From assembly GCA_007118075.1 (NCBI GenBank), contig SKSH01000078.1, positions 1 through 6,061 of the forward strand: a stretch of 6,061 nt of DNA, read 5' to 3'. A program made the translations under genes and the position numbers. Positions 5,001 through 6,061 of the stretch are shown piece by piece. The stretch comes from Halobacteriales archaeon. GTDB taxonomy: Archaea > Halobacteriota > Halobacteria > Halobacteriales > SKSH01. Position 1 is the first letter of the stretch, and every line of letters begins with the position of its first letter. The notes under the pieces were generated by a model, which was not told where the DNA came from, searched no databases, and saw only the letters and a program-made list of their open reading frames with translations.

Positions 5001-6061
5001 ACCAAGGGTGGTGATATCAGGGTACTCCGCTGGCACTCACACCAGCTGCTTGATTCGGGCAATGATGCGGTCGGATCGGTCGCCGTAGCAGAAGATATCA
5101 CTGAGCAAAAGCGGTGGGAGCAAGAACTGATCGACACGAATGAACGCTTCCAGGCATACATCGAGTACGCATCCGATCTCATCACTGTCATTGATGCAGA
5201 CGGGACGATCAAGTATAATAGTCCGTCAGTGGTGGAGATTCTCGGGTACGACCAGGATGAATTGATTGGCAAGAGTGTCTTCGACTACGTCCATCCCGAG
5301 GATACCGAACGTGTGCTTGAGCAGTTCGAGACCGTCTTGGACACGCCAACAGCGCTAACAGCACACTTGGAGTTCCGGTTCGAACGAGCTGATGGGTCGT
5401 GGGTGTGGTTAGAGAGCATAGGGAGCAACCGCCGAGATACTGCCATTGATGGATATGTGATCAACTCGAGGGATGTTACCGACCGGAAGGTGCACGAGAA
5501 GACGCTTGCGGTGCAGCGTGACGACCTCAAGTTGCTCAATGAGGTCCTCCGACATGATATCAGAATTGATCTCACCGTGATCGTCGGATTCACCGAACTG
5601 CTTGAAGATCATGTCGATGAAGCAGGTGCTGAGGCACTACAACGACTCAATCGAGCCACCTATGATTCGATTCATCTTACCGAGACAGCACGCGATCTCG
5701 CCAAATTAATTCTCGAAGAAGAGCGGAGCATCAAGGCAATGCCGGTTGCAGCGGTACTCGAACAGGAGGTGGGTGATCTGCGCTCGGCGTACCCATCGGC
5801 GAAGGTCGCATTGGAGATAGCTTCCACGGTCAAAACCGTCCAGGCAGATGATTTGCTGGGTTCGGTGATCCGAAATCTCCTCATCAATGCTGTTCAACAC
5901 AACGACAAATCAACTCCAGAGGTTGAGGTGCGAGCCAGCAAAGTGGACGACCGAATCGAGATCCGGGTGGCAGATAACGGACCTGGAATTTCCGATCCTA
6001 TCAAAGAGGCCATCTTTGAACGGGGTACCAGCTCAGATGAGAGCCATGGTACCGGGCTCGG
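2034..6061 (+). CDS. giant hybrid sensor histidine kinase with two kinase cores (3' end outside window)
   Basis: The frame is open for 1342 codons and is cut by the window edge. No transmembrane segment is seen, so it is probably a cytoplasmic sensor. Domains in order: receiver, 8-125 (D60 phosphoacceptor, T90, K110, D15/E16 metal site); GAF, 150-300, of the haloarchaeal type with GYTLQNEAPVV and WGVLGVH; phosphoacceptor helix pair, H322 in RHNLRN; ATPase, 415-517 (N430, D458-x-G460-x-G462, SGMGLW 483-488); PAS, 540-645; PAS, 654-773; GAF-like module, 780-900; PAS, 910-1027; PAS, 1036-1153; phosphoacceptor pair, H1174 in RHDIRI; ATPase, 1262 onward (N1281, N1285, D1314-x-G1316-x-G1318). The sequence ends inside the G2 box (GTGLG), so about 25-40 residues of this domain are missing. 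Each PAS ends in the usual D(I/V)T(E/D) linker (637, 766, 1021, 1147). The input signal is unknown, and no partner regulator lies in the window. Fusion of two kinase genes is a possible origin; there is no internal stop or frameshift. Confidence 0.95.
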   Translation, partial: MNDMSMTPRILFIGDESESGALTVAFHDLDAVYVHVEDVPSVEQALAHLGKQSFKCLVADVDLLDFDGLDFLETVRTAHGTLPVVFIANTGSKVAPSEAIDAGVSDYFVKGVILDEWKVLANRLLRLIERDGSMDGLQTRVDQLEIIEELSQLAIDEDDLDVVFDLAVRRISAGLDVPLVKVLQYDPHHEALLLRAGIGWDDGLVGTTFVSVDTDSQPGYTLQNEAPVVTANLRNDDRFSTAELLLDHEVISGVTTVIGDSADPWGVLGVHSDEHREFSEDDITFIQSIANLLATTISRADRTQEANDREVQVNVLNRILRHNLRNELTVIRGNIELIEERFPDAHEEIEKSIGAVDRLLDISEKVRKLISYTAPDLERQEIVLHDLIERIGSRFELFYPEMRFEADCPVDKTVFAFPSIELALTELIENAVKHSGERPRVTITVDGSAEDILITVVDDGPGLPIEEQRFLTGRHETQLAHSSGMGLWMVRSIVTAHGGLLDFDTSSNGTEITISLPSDEFATRYTPAISPLEGLRVRERYRSIFEKSVDSMLVLDPAGTITDANPAAGVLFEVSPRELLGRPLHRYLPSLETTPIDALTEVSQEVSVTMDAGTERVVEMSLTEDLILDRYFMILRDITERRYREQLVETERAKYKHLVDALPHGIYRADPATLQPTDVNPAVADIFGYTVEEWLNAPDLWEESIHPEDISRVLAAFEEAQANKTEDELEYRILTNQGALRWVRDTFTWEQDAEGETTALVGVFTDITDRKENELTLQERVKELQVLHGVADTFDNSEIPLEMQMRSLVELIPEAFKEPTQTAVKLSYGNKQVSTDGFEESAIRLSSSYPTADGKVLVLDVVYLGEHNTDEDPFFDEERVLVETLGRVIRDRLERYESEARLQELVQFQEAILESANVWINVLNEQGEVILWNTAAERISGYQDEEVIGNADIWEWLYPDESYRAEITELVGEILAGADHVAGYETEIITKGGDIRVLRWHSHQLLDSGNDAVGSVAVAEDITEQKRWEQELIDTNERFQAYIEYASDLITVIDADGTIKYNSPSVVEILGYDQDELIGKSVFDYVHPEDTERVLEQFETVLDTPTALTAHLEFRFERADGSWVWLESIGSNRRDTAIDGYVINSRDVTDRKVHEKTLAVQRDDLKLLNEVLRHDIRIDLTVIVGFTELLEDHVDEAGAEALQRLNRATYDSIHLTETARDLAKLILEEERSIKAMPVAAVLEQEVGDLRSAYPSAKVALEIASTVKTVQADDLLGSVIRNLLINAVQHNDKSTPEVEVRASKVDDRIEIRVADNGPGISDPIKEAIFERGTSSDESHGTGL

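Noticed and set aside
3227..5900. Many minus-strand frames of 60-160 codons opposite the kinase
   Set aside because: They are serine/arginine-rich shadows of the plus-strand coding sequence, with no recognisable domains; the plus frame is continuous with clear domains throughout.

Overview
The window looks like chromosomal DNA of a haloarchaeon. It starts inside the 3' end of a 23S rRNA gene. A 5S rRNA of haloarchaeal type follows, then a tRNA-Cys. The proteins are acidic and salt-adapted in style, and the long signalling protein has the H-boxes and GAF domain typical of haloarchaeal kinases. By eye the base composition of the coding part is only moderately GC-rich, below the usual mid-60s of many haloarchaea. 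No genus can be named from this alone.

Layout, left to right. Positions 1 to about 252 are the last part of 23S rRNA. A spacer follows, ending in a mini-tRNA-like hairpin (321-362) that abuts the 5S rRNA (363-484); this matches the known haloarchaeal use of tRNase Z to free the 5' end of 5S rRNA. Next is a small membrane protein of the DUF378 family (639-920), sitting between 5S and tRNA-Cys(GCA) (981-1056). The tRNA appears to have its own TATA box, with a hairpin and T-run just before it. After a gene-poor stretch of about 260 bases comes a HemG-like flavodoxin-fold gene on the minus strand (1324-1870). It is broken by a frameshift near its 5' end, best explained as loss of one copy of a 5-bp tandem repeat.

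From 2034 to the end of the window one reading frame stays open for 1342 codons. It is a giant sensor histidine kinase, cut by the window edge inside its last ATP-binding domain. Its order is receiver, GAF, first kinase core (phosphoacceptor plus ATPase), PAS, PAS, GAF-like module, PAS, PAS, second kinase core. Having two complete kinase cores of different subfamilies in one chain, with complementary H-box substitutions, is the most interesting feature here. The flavodoxin gene and the kinase gene are divergently transcribed from a shared AT-rich intergenic region (1871-2033).

The rRNA/tRNA part is a ribosomal operon end; the rest is ordinary chromosomal sensory and redox content. No CRISPR, insertion sequence or phage gene is visible.
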